A DNA stretch of 64,000 nucleotides, taken from assembly GCA_021401465.1 (NCBI GenBank), contig JADDMT010000034.1, positions 62,001 to 126,000 on the forward strand. The letters run 5' to 3'. Positions 1 through 11,115 of the stretch are shown here, in pieces (position 1 is the stretch's first letter; each line of letters starts with the position of its first letter). This DNA is from Teratosphaeria epicoccoides (lineage: Eukaryota; Ascomycota; Dothideomycetes; Mycosphaerellales; Teratosphaeriaceae). Below the pieces are notes generated by a model. It made no database searches, was not told the origin of the DNA, and saw only the letters and a list, made by a program, of their open reading frames with translations. The position numbers and the translations under genes are program-made.

Positions 1-313
1 AAGCAGTTGCAATAGCAGTATGCCATAGTAGGGCACGTTTCAGTTCATGGACGCAACAGGGTTATCCTCGAAGCCCGTGCTTCTTCTGGAAGTCCTATTT
101 GGTTCAGTGATAGGTTGGCGATACTCTGTAAATTGCTGACGGAAGCTGGAGACCTTTGGTTGTGGTTACATTGGCAACGGCGCTAAACAGTGATTCTCAC
201 TTCCGCCGACGTACTTATTACTATACAGAAGCCCATACTTCTGGAAAGAAACGTTTCCTCCACATCATACGGTCTACACGACACAAGCAAAGCACCGCAG
301 AAAAATCACCAAG

Positions 314-1099
314 ATGTTCTCACCGCTTCTCAGCACAATAGCCGTCCTACTCCTATCCATCACATCATCCGCAAATGCAGCGAATGGTAGTGACTTCTAC
401 ACTGGAGTGCAGGACGGATCTAATCGTTCCTGATGTGCCTCCCGACAACCGAGGACTCATAGACCTGTGGCTTGGAACGTCGACTTCATCCAAGCACTCG
501 TCGAGAGTGATACACATGTCAAATCTGGCGCATGGCAGGCACGTGTTTCTACACTGTTGCCAAAGGGGGTGGCTCCGCATGGCGACAATGTCTTCATCAG
601 CCCAGGAGACCAGGTGAGCTCGCGTTGTGAGTCTGGGCCCCTCTTCTGCTCTGCTAGTTTCTGAGAGATGCAAGCTAGTCGGTGGTGTATTTGTATGACC
701 TAGATGTTTACAATGATGACAAAGAGCAATACGATCAGATACGGATTTTTTTCTTTCAGATAGGTCGCAGTGCATACCTGATACATTGACTGACCTTCGA
801 CTCCGTCATTTTGTTAGTCCGTTGCCGTGAACGGCCAAGTCGTGTCCACGCTTTCGACGACATCTGGACACGCTCTGACCGCCTATATCGGGCTCAGGTG
901 CGTGACCGAGGCAGAGGCCAGCGGCTCCGTTGGGCCTCACAAATGGATCAACACAAAAATTAGCCTTGTTGTCCCTGACAAGAAATTCAAAGACTCCCTT
1001 GGCACGGGACAAGGAGCGACCACTTCGGGCATCTATACGACCGATGACGGCAAGACCTGGCTGATCAAGGAGGCCGATATCCCGGGTTGGCAGTTCTAG
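314..1099 (+). CDS. small secreted protein, three exons (exon 1/2 junction tentative)
   Basis: The ATG at 314 opens a clear signal peptide (hydrophobic core, then SSANA before the cleavage site). The last intron is well supported: donor GTGAGC at 614, a CTGAC branch site, acceptor TTAG ending at 817, joining in phase 0 into the final exon, which ends at 1099. Exon 1 cannot run straight into exon 2 because of a TGA at 431. The pair 387-494 keeps the frame and gives about 157 residues, but its branch site is poor and another junction is possible. The mature part has one visible Cys and ends in GWQF. I recognise no domain. Extracellular location is inferred from the signal peptide alone. Confidence 0.55.
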
Positions 1100-2414
1100 G
1101 TCCACCCGTATCAGCATAGCGTGGGCAGGCGACATGATTACTCACTGGCCGATGACAATCGGATGGGGGTTGTGACATGTCTTGCGGAGGCTTGGAGTGA
1201 AAATCCTCGCTGAAATTCGCGTGATCCGCTCTAATTTATTCACCCTAGTTCATCTCGTTGATCTGGTTGATTAGGACAATCTAGTTGAGTACTTTCTTCA
1301 AACAGTCGACCTTTATTGACGCGGGGGACTGCCAAACACATAAGTACAATGTCAAACATTTGACTACTCCTTGATGTGGTTGACTGCTCCCTCACGCATT
1401 TGACTGCTCCCTAATTGGATTGACTCCAAGTACATACCACGTACTTGCGCATTGCGCCCGCAGCTAACTTAAATGGTGCAATGTTTGGAATGTCAGCAGG
1501 GAAGTTTAGCAATAGCTCTTCCGTCCATCTCTGAGCCCGAGATAATCCTGTACAGACCAAAACACTATCTTGTGTGCGATTCCAAGCCCTGGATGTTATC
1601 CAGCCGGTCGCAGGATACTCAGGCCATGTTGACCACACAGAACAAGTGTCTGGTCAAGCTTACTTCGCAAGATCTGAGGGGTTTGTGACGAGTCGACAGA
1701 CAACCCTCTTCACGTCGATTGGCCTGTTTTCCGAACGATGCTCCATGGTGCCACGGCTGCTTGATTCTATCTGTTTCGTTGACATCATGCTCGGTACAAC
1801 CAACAGCCCTTTACAAAAAGTAGGGTGCTGAGGCCGTCCAGCTGTTGAAGGATCGACCAAGCTCTGTCCAGCAGACATCATCACTCGAGTGCGGCATGTG
1901 CGAGCAAGCTGTACATCCCGACCGCTCTGGTTCCCTGACCATGCCTCTCATTCTCATTCTGGTGTTATACTCGTTGCTGATACCCAGACGGTCCACCATG
2001 TAGCTATCTGGGACGGGAGTCAGAACATTCAGTCATATCATGGTGATTCGGAACGCCAAACTTCGACAGCCTGCCCTGGCGGCGGAAATCGACCGAGAAG
2101 AGGTAGAAGGTGTTGAAGCCTGGTCTGTCTAGGGTGAGCGACATCGTTGTACGGACGCCTGCAGATTTTGGTCACACGTGCCGCACGTCGGCAGCAGTTG
2201 TATGTATATTTTGCTCTCGGAAGTATCTCCGGTGTGATGCCCGGCGCCAGATCAAACCGCCGCATTGAACAAAGACTGCCAACGAAAATCTATTGAACTT
2301 GCCTGTTCGCATCGGAGGGTATCTCGAAAAACAGAACGATACGAAACACAGACCAGCCATCTCCGACGCTGCTGCACCTAGTGGGTGTGGAATCGGTGCT
2401 CACAAGCGCCCAAC
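1100..2414. other. intergenic, no gene seen
   Basis: About 1.3 kb between the small secreted gene and the 3' end of the kinesin gene. Only short, low-quality open frames on both strands; none shows a known motif or a believable exon chain. A short imperfect repeat lies at 1357-1428. Confidence 0.6.
1357..1428. repeat. short imperfect TTGACTGCTCCCT repeats
   Basis: Three to four imperfect copies of a motif like TTTGACTGCTCCCT, separated by a few bases (copies near 1358, 1380, 1399 and a partial one near 1419). No gene overlaps it and no function is implied. Confidence 0.5.
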
Positions 2415-5400
2415 TCACATTTCGTCTTCCTCCTCCGGACTCGTGCCTCCACTACTCCCACTCCCTCCACTCACATAACTCCTGTCCACCGCCCATATCC
2501 ACTCGCCCTTCTCCCGAGCATTTCGGCAAGCAAACAGCCAAGACTGGTTCACAGCGTATATCGCCCAAACCTCCAACCTGACATTATCGCGTTGCAGCAG
2601 CTTCGCGACCTGCGGCTCTGCATCGATGCGCGAATTTGTGAGATTGATCGCATTCACCTCGTCGCCTTCAGAAGAATACATATGCAGATACGGTTTACGC
2701 AGTTCGACGTATCGCTTGACCCATCTCGATCCCGACGCGTCAGGCGTGAGGAGCCACCCGCCTTTGAGAAGTGACGGGGTCTTGATATGTGTTTCTACTA
2801 CCGCTGTCAATGGCTGTGGAGATGGCTGCGGTGTATCGCCGTTGGAGACCTTCTTATGTTTGGGCAAACTCTCCGGCGTTCCGGTCTGGCTGCGGAGGAG
2901 CATGATTTCGCCGACGCTTGGGCCCGTTTGCCACAGACGCAGCATCCTCTTGATCAGCGCTTGCTGCTGCTCGTTCACTTCTTCGGGGCTCTGCTGGAAG
3001 GGTGGAAGGAGAGTTGAGATGCTCAAGAGGCCTCTCGCCGACTCGATCTCCTGCACCCTCCGCTGCATTTTCTTCCGGCGCACGAAGTCACGAATGAGAC
3101 TGATGCCTCGCGGTGCCCATCCGCTTAGGAGTTCTTCGCCCGTGATGTACTCGCCAGTCGTGTCCATTCTCCAGAGATCTCCGACTCTTTTGGCTACAGC
3201 AGGCTTCAGTCTGATACTGAAGTTGCCAGCTGTAGAGCGTACGACACGCTGATTATGCCATAGCTGTGCCAGAATGCTGTTCTGTCTGAACCACGTTCTC
3301 GGTCTTGTCTGGATGGAGACATCGAAGCTGAAGTGCATAGGTTTGTTCACTTTATGGCTTGAAACCTCCCACTTCAGTCTGAGTTGGACAGAGTACTTCT
3401 CTGCGCTCGCTGGTCGATCGAGAAGTAGTGAGCCGTGGGCGGAGGAATCCCATTGGGCCGTCATCCTGACATTTTCAGCCCCATCAGCATGAGACCGGAT
3501 CACCGGCGGACTAAGTAGCGGTAAGATCACTTCTTTCTGATGAGAGTCTGTATCTTGCACCTTTCCATCAGCGCCGACAAGCCGCACGTCGCAGGCACGG
3601 AAGTTGGAGACGTCGATCCAAGGCATGGTATCGCCTGAGCTATGCGTCAAGCTCAGGACGATGCGACGCTGAAGACCTTGATGGAGCTGATAAGCGCCTT
3701 GGTCGAGGGTTGAAGACTGCACCACCTCGACGGGAGCGTAATTGCCATCTTCGCCGATCTCAAAGATTTGCACGCGTGCAAAGACGTCATGACGTTCTTC
3801 GGTGTGGAACTCACGTTCGTGGAGACGAGAGCCAAAGCGTCGGGCCTTAGGTCGCTGTCCAGTGGTGCGCTCGGACCTAGACGAAGCGTCTCGCATGTCG
3901 TCCCACGAAAGCAGCTTGTCGAGATGCATCCCAGTGACTTTGGCAAAGACAGACACTCTGAGACTTGCCTCGCGTGGTGCCGAAAGTGGTAATGACATGG
4001 AGTGCACGCTCTCGAACCGCACAGGTCCCTCGCCAAAGTCTGAGACCAGGGATGTGGTAGTGACGCCGTGCCCGTCCTCGCCGTCCGATACTCCCGGGAT
4101 GAACAGTTGAGCATGCACTTGACTGCCCTCTCGCTCGGCAAAGCCGACAAGTTCATGCATCACCACATTGAACTTGAGCGTCTCTTTTGGTGCTTCCGCT
4201 GAGCTCGGCTCGAGGCTGAGATGGACGATGCCGACCACAGACTGTGTATATGGCGAATAGACGTCTAACGTGAAGTCCTGCACGCGGCACTCAAAGACTG
4301 CGGCGAGCGGAATGTCAGCATCCCCGACTCTGCTGTAATTTGGCGTTGTCTCTTCGTCGAAGGGATTCGTGAGCGACAGATGCTGCATATACTCCGGTCG
4401 ATCCATATACGCCGCGAGCTGCCTCATGTCCTTCAGTTTCTTGCTCAGCTTGTCTAGACTCCAAACCGTGATCAGATTCCGCCCGAAATCCACGACTCTA
4501 ATGGCCAAACAGGGCTTCGGTGCATCATCCAACTCCGTATCCATTGACTCGTCTGCGTCGAGACCTAGCAACGCCATGTCGTAGAGAGATCCGGTGATGT
4601 GACCTTGGTCAACGACAGTGAATTGGAACACGACATTTCTTCCCATTTGCTGACTCAGGATTTGCGCCTCCTTCAGCGTCGATGCATTTCTCAAGATCCC
4701 TGCAGCCATAGCTACCCAGCGTTGCCGTCTCCAGTGCTCCAAGACCCATTTGGCTAGGAAGATCTCTTTATTGCTCAGTCCACCAAGCGTCAGACCTTCG
4801 CCCTTGAACGACTTTCTCGCACCTCGTTCCTTCCTTCGAGAAGGTGACTTCTGGACCGTGAACTCGGCAAGCTTCTGTTCAAAGGCTTCTTTCTGCTCCC
4901 GCAATTGCTTTTCCATCTGATCTTTCATTTCTTTCAGGTCGGCTTCCATCTTCGCTTTCTCCACTCGCATCTCTTCAATTTCTGCGATGCCTGCTTCGTC
5001 TCTCTGAAGCTGCTCTTCATACGCTTCTTTTTGTTGGTCGAGCTGTTCTTGCATTTCCTTTTTCGCAGCCTTGAAGTGCTCGCTTTGTTCGCTACTATCT
5101 TCTTCGCTGCCCTGCCGGGGCGTGGAGGGTATGGTGAGAGCAGTGTCCAGGCTGAAATTGTCCAGTGTGCCATTTGATAGATACTTCTCCCGCCGAACAC
5201 CAGATGCCACAGACTCGGTGTCAGTGTCTGTCTCGCGGAGAGGAGTGGTATTGCCATTCGCATTCCCGCCGAAGCCACCCTGTCCGCTGAAGTCGAGGAC
5301 ACGGCTTTCTGGTCTCCGCTTCCTAGTCTCACGTACCCTCTGCAGATCATCAAATAACACATCCAGCTCGTCGTCACGCAGACTACTGAGATTCTGGTCT

Positions 5401-7517
5401 GGTCCCAGGATCGAGCTTACAGCCTCGCGCCTAGCAAAAGCCCAGTCGCTGTCCTTTCCAGTTCCACTATGCCTCCACGGAGCTGGTGACTCCGAGCCTG
5501 GACTTTCTACTCTATCAGGACTGAGGTCACCCAATGCCCGGCTGGGATTACTGCTGTCACGTTCGTGTCCAGGTCTAGAAAGAGAATCGACATTGTCTGC
5601 TGTCATAGAATACTTAAGCATACTTCCTTGCTGCTCAGCCTGCGATCTCTCCTCTCGGGCTTCCTGTGGATGGTTGAAGCGAAATATGTGGAAGTCTCCG
5701 AGGATCACTCGGTAACCAGAGCGTAGACGCTTCGGCGCGTCGATGCGTAGGCCATTCACCATAACCGCTGCGCCGTCCTTTGGGACGACAGTTACGATGC
5801 CATCCACATTCTCGAAAGTGCAGTGGTCGTGTAAAATCTTGGAACCATTGAGGCGGATATCGACCGTCGATCGGATCTCTTGCCCCTCCTCATCTTCACT
5901 GCCGCCATGCTTGACAATGGCAGTAGGTGAGTGGGGCGGATTGGTTTCCACATTACCGACGGTCGTCGTCCCAGGCTTGAGGTTGTAGACCAAGCACTCG
6001 GCCAGGAGAGGATCATCTGACAGATTGACCAAATGAGGCATCTTTTTTGGTGTTGACAACCCAACGAAACCTTTCTCGATGGAAATGCCGAGATCTTCGA
6101 GCGCCTGCTCGCGCTCTTTGTGTATTTTCTCGGTGTTTTGCATCTTCTGCTCCCATGTCTGGTTTAAATCCGTGTACAGCTTCTCAGACTGTGAAAGCTG
6201 CTCGGCAATTTCCGCTTTCGAAACCTTTTTCACGCTCCCATCGGGTGCGCTTATTGAGACGAACTGTTTCTCGAGCGGCGTGTCTGGCGCATACTGCTCC
6301 TCGGGTATGCCACCTACACCAGCAGCCCCGCCACCGCCGAGTTTCGAACGCAATTGGGCAAGCTCCTCTTTTAGCTCACGAATCATGCGCGCATTCGGAT
6401 CCTCGTTGACCACAGCACGGTTCTTGATCCTCTTTGCAGAGTCCGCGTATCGCAATGTGGACAGTGTCTCCTCGAAGTTGATGTCTGCAGGTGAGATGGC
6501 GGCAATCATGGACGTCAAACTGTTGCCACCAAGACTGTCTTTCAGCAGCCACGTCAAGACGGAATCTCGATATGGCACCTGAGCACCCTTCTTGCCTTTG
6601 CCCATCGACTGATCAGCCAATGCAGCAATGACACGACCGAGAGTGGACAGCGATCTGTTGATCTCCGCGCCTTCCTTCAATCGAGCTCCGGTAGCGCCAG
6701 TCGAAGTCGCTCTTTCCGAACCAGCCAAGTCGACCAAGGAGATCTTCGCCACCTTCTCGGTGTCCATGTTGGTCTGGACATCGTGCCTTTTCTGAGTCAG
6801 CGTCAAAGTAAAGACAGCATGCGACCGCGAACTCGTCTCATTCATGTTGGTCGCGGCCACGGTTCTTGCCTTGTTGCCCTCGTCCATCAGATTCTCAATT
6901 TCCTGGAAGCTCCTGACCACCAGCTTCGCCAAGTCTTCCACATACGGCCCGGTCGACGGATGCTCTCTGACTTTGAGATTGCCCTTGGTACTAGGATTGA
7001 GCAGGTCACGCACACGCTCGTTGTAGATTTCCAAGTACGACACCTCTACAGTGCACGTCATATTGCTATCGACCTGCACCACGCCATCGATGCGATCAAA
7101 CATGTTCCGACAGATGCGCGGAATGACGCCCTGCTCCTCCCCATACCCCATCATGCTGTAGCTCTTTCCCGAGCCGGTCTGGCCATAGGCGAAGATGCAG
7201 TTGTTGTAGCCCTGAAACGCGTTGTCCAGCAGCGGCCGGCCGAGATCGCCGAAGAGATCCTCTTGGCCGGCGTAGTTGTCATCCTCCTTGTCAAACGACC
7301 AATACGACTTGTCGAAGGCAAAGGTCTTGGTGCCTTCCAGCGCCGCCTTGATCGGCTTGTTCTTTCCGTCGGGCGGTGGCGGGACGAGCACCGTCTGCGC
7401 GTCCTTCATGCGCACGATGCACGTGGCATTGCGGTCCTTCTCGCGCGTGTTGAACGGCCGCACGCGCACCACCACCTTAATGTTGCCCGCAGGCGCAGGC
7501 GGCGCGGCGGAGGCCAT
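2415..7517 (-). CDS. kinesin-3 family motor (Unc104/KIF1-like, UncA type)
   Basis: Single-exon gene for 1,700 residues, the usual size for fungal kinesin-3, which carries vesicles and endosomes toward microtubule plus ends. The N-terminal motor domain (about residues 10-375) has the P-loop GQTGSGKS near 112, switch I NETSSRSH and switch II DLAGSE. It is followed by a neck and short coiled coils, an FHA domain (about 540-620), a Glu/Lys-rich coiled coil (about 830-910), KIF1B/DUF3694-like tail regions, and a C-terminal PH domain (about 1590-1690) expected to bind phosphoinositides on cargo. The start MASAAPPAP is the only Met just before the conserved IKVVVRVRPF. The acidic C-terminus ends at 2415. 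It is divergent with TRM5, 431 bp apart. No sign of damage. Confidence 0.95.
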   Translation of the reverse strand: MASAAPPAPAGNIKVVVRVRPFNTREKDRNATCIVRMKDAQTVLVPPPPDGKNKPIKAALEGTKTFAFDKSYWSFDKEDDNYAGQEDLFGDLGRPLLDNAFQGYNNCIFAYGQTGSGKSYSMMGYGEEQGVIPRICRNMFDRIDGVVQVDSNMTCTVEVSYLEIYNERVRDLLNPSTKGNLKVREHPSTGPYVEDLAKLVVRSFQEIENLMDEGNKARTVAATNMNETSSRSHAVFTLTLTQKRHDVQTNMDTEKVAKISLVDLAGSERATSTGATGARLKEGAEINRSLSTLGRVIAALADQSMGKGKKGAQVPYRDSVLTWLLKDSLGGNSLTSMIAAISPADINFEETLSTLRYADSAKRIKNRAVVNEDPNARMIRELKEELAQLRSKLGGGGAAGVGGIPEEQYAPDTPLEKQFVSISAPDGSVKKVSKAEIAEQLSQSEKLYTDLNQTWEQKMQNTEKIHKEREQALEDLGISIEKGFVGLSTPKKMPHLVNLSDDPLLAECLVYNLKPGTTTVGNVETNPPHSPTAIVKHGGSEDEEGQEIRSTVDIRLNGSKILHDHCTFENVDGIVTVVPKDGAAVMVNGLRIDAPKRLRSGYRVILGDFHIFRFNHPQEAREERSQAEQQGSMLKYSMTADNVDSLSRPGHERDSSNPSRALGDLSPDRVESPGSESPAPWRHSGTGKDSDWAFARREAVSSILGPDQNLSSLRDDELDVLFDDLQRVRETRKRRPESRVLDFSGQGGFGGNANGNTTPLRETDTDTESVASGVRREKYLSNGTLDNFSLDTALTIPSTPRQGSEEDSSEQSEHFKAAKKEMQEQLDQQKEAYEEQLQRDEAGIAEIEEMRVEKAKMEADLKEMKDQMEKQLREQKEAFEQKLAEFTVQKSPSRRKERGARKSFKGEGLTLGGLSNKEIFLAKWVLEHWRRQRWVAMAAGILRNASTLKEAQILSQQMGRNVVFQFTVVDQGHITGSLYDMALLGLDADESMDTELDDAPKPCLAIRVVDFGRNLITVWSLDKLSKKLKDMRQLAAYMDRPEYMQHLSLTNPFDEETTPNYSRVGDADIPLAAVFECRVQDFTLDVYSPYTQSVVGIVHLSLEPSSAEAPKETLKFNVVMHELVGFAEREGSQVHAQLFIPGVSDGEDGHGVTTTSLVSDFGEGPVRFESVHSMSLPLSAPREASLRVSVFAKVTGMHLDKLLSWDDMRDASSRSERTTGQRPKARRFGSRLHEREFHTEERHDVFARVQIFEIGEDGNYAPVEVVQSSTLDQGAYQLHQGLQRRIVLSLTHSSGDTMPWIDVSNFRACDVRLVGADGKVQDTDSHQKEVILPLLSPPVIRSHADGAENVRMTAQWDSSAHGSLLLDRPASAEKYSVQLRLKWEVSSHKVNKPMHFSFDVSIQTRPRTWFRQNSILAQLWHNQRVVRSTAGNFSIRLKPAVAKRVGDLWRMDTTGEYITGEELLSGWAPRGISLIRDFVRRKKMQRRVQEIESARGLLSISTLLPPFQQSPEEVNEQQQALIKRMLRLWQTGPSVGEIMLLRSQTGTPESLPKHKKVSNGDTPQPSPQPLTAVVETHIKTPSLLKGGWLLTPDASGSRWVKRYVELRKPYLHMYSSEGDEVNAINLTNSRIDAEPQVAKLLQRDNVRLEVWAIYAVNQSWLFACRNAREKGEWIWAVDRSYVSGGSGSSGGTSPEEEDEM

Positions 7518-7948
7518 CGTGGTGGTGGTGAGGAGATGTGTCGCACGCGTGAATCGAAACTACATGTATCCACGTGCTGCTTCATGTGTCGTGTAGGTCG
7601 CCGCGCGTGGCAGCTCGCATCGGTCGTTCCTGCCTTTTCTTTTGAATAAATGGCGGCTGTTTCATGCACCATGATACACAAAGCTTTACTTCCGCCCCCA
7701 TGTCATCAATGCCAGGATCATCGGCGGTCGGGGAAACACAATGCCGACACGAATTCAGAAACTCTCCGTACAGGTCTGCCTCGTTGCTGTAGAACGCTCC
7801 AAGTCATCAACCTCGACAATTGACAATGTGCACCAGGTGGGCGTTACAAGAGTCTGCGTGGATCTAGAAGTCGGCAGCAGAAGACTATACCATAATTGGA
7901 AGGCACGCGAATCGATCTACAACTTCCTCCCATGGGCTACTGTCCTGC
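7518..7948. promoter_or_regulatory. shared upstream region of kinesin-3 and TRM5
   Basis: 431 bp between two divergent start codons, so both promoters must lie here or overlap the 5' ends. It is pyrimidine/purine mixed. I can point to no specific binding site with confidence. Confidence 0.55.
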
Positions 7949-9418
7949 ATGGCGGACGAAATGTTCCGCGCTCCCATACACCGTGGCGTGCGCGTGCTGG
8001 ACCGATCTGAATTTGTCAAAGTCGTGCCAATAAAAGCAGCTCGGGTCTTTGATAACAAGAATATCTCCAGAATACGTTCCGAACTGGAAAAGAGTAAAGA
8101 TGTTCTGCAACAAGACCGATTAGCCAATGTCCGTCCCGATCCGGACCCTGACCTGGCCAAGAAGGGCCGGCGGTGCATCCTCCTCAGACCAGAAGTAAGG
8201 CATGCATCACCAAGGGAGGCCCAAACCAACGGAGACGCCAAAGCCGCATCATGGCCTCACTCACCGACCATCGCTGAGCTTGTCGAGAAGGATATGATCT
8301 CAGTCATCCCGTATGACCTGAGGCTTGACTACGACTATTGGACCTATCACGACATCATGTCCTCGATCCTGCCTGAAGATGATCAAGGCGAGATCCCATC
8401 AGGCTACAACGGCGTGGGTCACGTCGCTCACCTCAACTTGCGAGACGAATACTTAAAGTACAAGCATTTGATTGCCGAAATACTGCTCGACAAAAACAAA
8501 GGCATGAAGACCGTCATCAACAAGGTGGACGATGTCGGCGAGGAGAACGAGTTTCGCACATTCAAGTACGAGATCTTGGCTGGACCAGACGACATGAATG
8601 TCACAGTCATCGAGGAGGACTGCACCTTCAAGTTCGACTACAGCAAGGTGTACTGGAACAGCAAATTGAACTCTGAACATCGAAGATTAGTCAATATGTT
8701 CGAGCGCGGATCGGTCGTCTGCGACGTTATGGCTGGCATTGGTCCGTTCGCTGTACCGGCCGGAAGGAAAGGTGTTTTCGTCTGGGCCAACGACCTAAAC
8801 CCAGAGAGCTATACAAGTCTCGAGGATGCTATCAGACGTAACAAAGTCTCTGACTTTGTCCGTTCATTGAACGAGGACGGCAGAACATTCATCAGAACTG
8901 CGACTGCCGAGCTTGCAAAAACAGACCACAACGCCAAAATCGTGTCTAAACCCTCCAACAAAGACCCATCAGCGAAATCCCAACTCCTCCGCATCATTAC
9001 GCAACCGAACACTTTCAGCCACTTCGTCATGAACCTCCCTGCCACGGCCATAACATTCCTGCCTTCCTTCATCGGCCTTTACACACCCACTGTCCGCCAA
9101 CATCTCCCAGCCGACTACACTTTGCCCATCATACACGTATATTGCTTCAGCACAAAGTCTGACGATAATGTCTTCGAGCACGAGAAGATCTGCAGCGTCA
9201 TCAGTGGGTTGATCGGGTACGAGATGAAAGCCGGCAAGGTTGAGGAAGGCGGAGTCGCGGTCCACGATGTGAGGGACGTAGCGCCAAAGAAGAGGATGTT
9301 TTGTGCAAGTTTCCGGCTGCCGAGGGAAGTTGCGGAGAGGCAGGTCGATGAGGCGGAAGTGCTGAGAGGCGAAAGTGCAGCCTGGGCGCCTACGGACCTG
9401 ATGAAACCCAAGCAATGA
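7949..9418 (+). CDS. TRM5: tRNA (guanine-N1-)-methyltransferase Trm5
   Basis: 489 residues, single exon, the usual length for fungal Trm5. The enzyme methylates G37 next to the anticodon using S-adenosylmethionine, protecting against frameshifting; a form also acts in mitochondria. Visible signatures are the N-terminal block MFRAPIHRG, the SAM-binding loop VCDVMAGIGPFAVPA (about residues 253-267), the acidic NDLNP that follows it, and the substrate-site block NLPATAITFLP (about residue 360). The ATG at 7949 is chosen because residues right after it (MADEMFRAP) match the family's N-terminus; a second Met lies four codons on. It converges with a damaged methyltransferase whose stop lies only 35 bp away. 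Confidence 0.93.
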   Translation: MADEMFRAPIHRGVRVLDRSEFVKVVPIKAARVFDNKNISRIRSELEKSKDVLQQDRLANVRPDPDPDLAKKGRRCILLRPEVRHASPREAQTNGDAKAASWPHSPTIAELVEKDMISVIPYDLRLDYDYWTYHDIMSSILPEDDQGEIPSGYNGVGHVAHLNLRDEYLKYKHLIAEILLDKNKGMKTVINKVDDVGEENEFRTFKYEILAGPDDMNVTVIEEDCTFKFDYSKVYWNSKLNSEHRRLVNMFERGSVVCDVMAGIGPFAVPAGRKGVFVWANDLNPESYTSLEDAIRRNKVSDFVRSLNEDGRTFIRTATAELAKTDHNAKIVSKPSNKDPSAKSQLLRIITQPNTFSHFVMNLPATAITFLPSFIGLYTPTVRQHLPADYTLPIIHVYCFSTKSDDNVFEHEKICSVISGLIGYEMKAGKVEEGGVAVHDVRDVAPKKRMFCASFRLPREVAERQVDEAEVLRGESAAWAPTDLMKPKQ

Positions 9419-9452
9419 ACAAGCGAACCATTCTCTATGATTATGCGCATCA

Positions 9453-10340
9453 TCACTTCCTTCCAACGCCAAAAATCACCCACCCCTTCAACACACCAGG
9501 CTCCCGTGGCTCAAGTCTCTCAATCTCCGCCACCGTCGCAATGAGCACTTCATCCGTCTGCTCCTGGTCTAAGTCCTTCGTCAAAGCAACCATATGCGGC
9601 AACCTCGTCAACATAAACCTACACAACTCCTCCCGATCCTCGACCCGCATATTCGCCGCCACTTTATACATCTCCACCTCCCCAAACCCCGCCCTCTCCA
9701 ACTGCGTCCTCACCCCATTCACCGAGGCCCACTCCCCCGGGAACTCGGGAATTTTCTTTCCAGAACACACTTTTTCAATAGCACGCATGGCATCCGTCCA
9801 CTGGTTACTCTCTCATGAGCTGCAAACTTGCACACCGCCAGGCTGCAGCACACGCAAGACTTCCGCTAAACACACCTGCGGATCCGGAGTCATGAAGAAC
9901 ACCAGCCCGGCCATCACATGGCTCTGACTCCCATCCGCAATTCCTCTCGAATCCATAGCATCCTGCACCTTCGCCTCGACTCTCTTCCACAAACTGCCAG
10001 GCTCCGCAGCTTCGCGCGCCTGCTTCACTTGCGCTACCATGCCGTCGGAGAAATCTGCGCAAACGAGCTTGCAGTTTTGCGGAATCTGGCTTGAATAATC
10101 TGCGATCAGGTGGGACGTAAGCGATCCAGGACCGCAGCCATCGTCCAGGATACTGGTGGCGCAGGAAAACGGCGAGAGGGCGTCAAGGCGGGAGAGCATT
10201 AAAGCATCGCCCTCCATAGTAATGTCTTGGGTCATCTTCCGGTACAGTCTGGCCATGTCGTCCCAGTCGGCGCCTTTGGTCTTGGTGAGGGCGTTGGCAG
10301 AGGTGTTGCCATGCGTGTTGTCTGGTGCTCCAGAGGCCAT
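9453..10340 (-). pseudogene. class I SAM-dependent methyltransferase interrupted by one in-frame TGA
   Basis: Reading from 10340 gives 175 residues of a Rossmann-fold methyltransferase: SAM motif ILDDGCGPGSLT, an acidic strand end VCADFS, and a post-motif LRVLQPGG. Then comes a TGA at 9813-9815. The same frame continues without a break (ESNQWTDAMRAIEKV...) to a natural stop at 9453, so the whole would be about 295 residues. In the family the residue after the GG-V strand is normally Trp, so TGG to TGA is the simplest reading. No intron with usable ends removes the stop. The product would be cut after the SAM fold. A sequencing error cannot be excluded. Substrate is unknown. Confidence 0.75.
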
Positions 10341-10917
10341 TTTGGTAGGCTATCCGCTGAAATCGCGAGGCTAGAAGTTTTCGGAGTCTGTGTAAAGTTA
10401 TGGTCAGGTTAGGAATAGTAGTGTGGCAGGGCGAATGCCATGGCTTTTATGTCGTGGTACGAAAGACTGATCTGCAGGCTCTGGAGACATGTTGTGTGGT
10501 CTCGGAGACTTTTTGTAGGGTGCGCTCGCTTGCTTCCGAAGCTAAGGTTGAGGATAAGCAAAGGTCGGACAGCCACGACAATTTGTTCGATATGGAGCAA
10601 TTCTGCCGTTCTGACACTCCAAACCCACCAATTGTCAAGCGTATTCATCAAAAAGTGCCAACCGAAGACACCCAAGCGTCTGACCGACAGTCCGCTCTTG
10701 ACACGCCTGGCCAGATGGAGGAAATGAAATATTTTTGGTCACATTGCTTGGCATTGACACGATTGGCGGCAACCAGTCCTGTTAAAGATATCGAGATCTA
10801 TGCCTGCCTCGCCTTTTTCGCCTGGTTTGCCGCACGCACCAAGCTCTTCGCCTTGACCCTCTCGCTGAGATCGAAAACCGGCAAAGATGGAATGCGGAGC
10901 TCCTGGAGCTCGAACAT
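10341..10917. other. intergenic, no gene seen
   Basis: Between the start of the damaged methyltransferase and the 3' end of the GH35 relic. A plus-strand open frame from 10400 runs antisense into the relic and has no recognisable family, so I do not call it. Confidence 0.5.
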
Positions 10918-11115
10918 CTACACACGATCAAAGTCAGCGAATCCATCTTCTTTGGAAACAGCGGAAAAGGATCTTACAATCGCCATCAGCAGGTACCATC
11001 CCAGCACTGCTGCACCGAAGAAGCATGCGCCGGTCGCGACGATGAGCTTCGTGCCGTATGCCATCTCGTTCAGAGCCAAGTCGAAGAAGCCAGCCGTAGC
11101 GAAACCGAAGCCGAG
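10918..11115 (-). pseudogene. C-terminal scrap resembling a GPR1/FUN34/YaaH acetate transporter
   Basis: The reading frame of the GH35 relic runs without a stop into about 65 residues that do not look like GH35: two hydrophobic segments, LGFGFATAGFF and ATGACFFGAAVLGWYLL, then a short charged tail ending FDRV. The pattern (TKL, small-residue-rich helix, GWYLL) matches my memory of the last membrane helix of fungal AcpA-like acetate permeases. The conserved cytosolic end of that family is altered. I infer a deletion joined two dead genes; the family call is tentative and needs an alignment. Confidence 0.4.

Noticed and set aside
6783..7649. 288-residue plus-strand frame over the kinesin motor domain
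   Set aside because: Antisense to the conserved motor sequence; no family.
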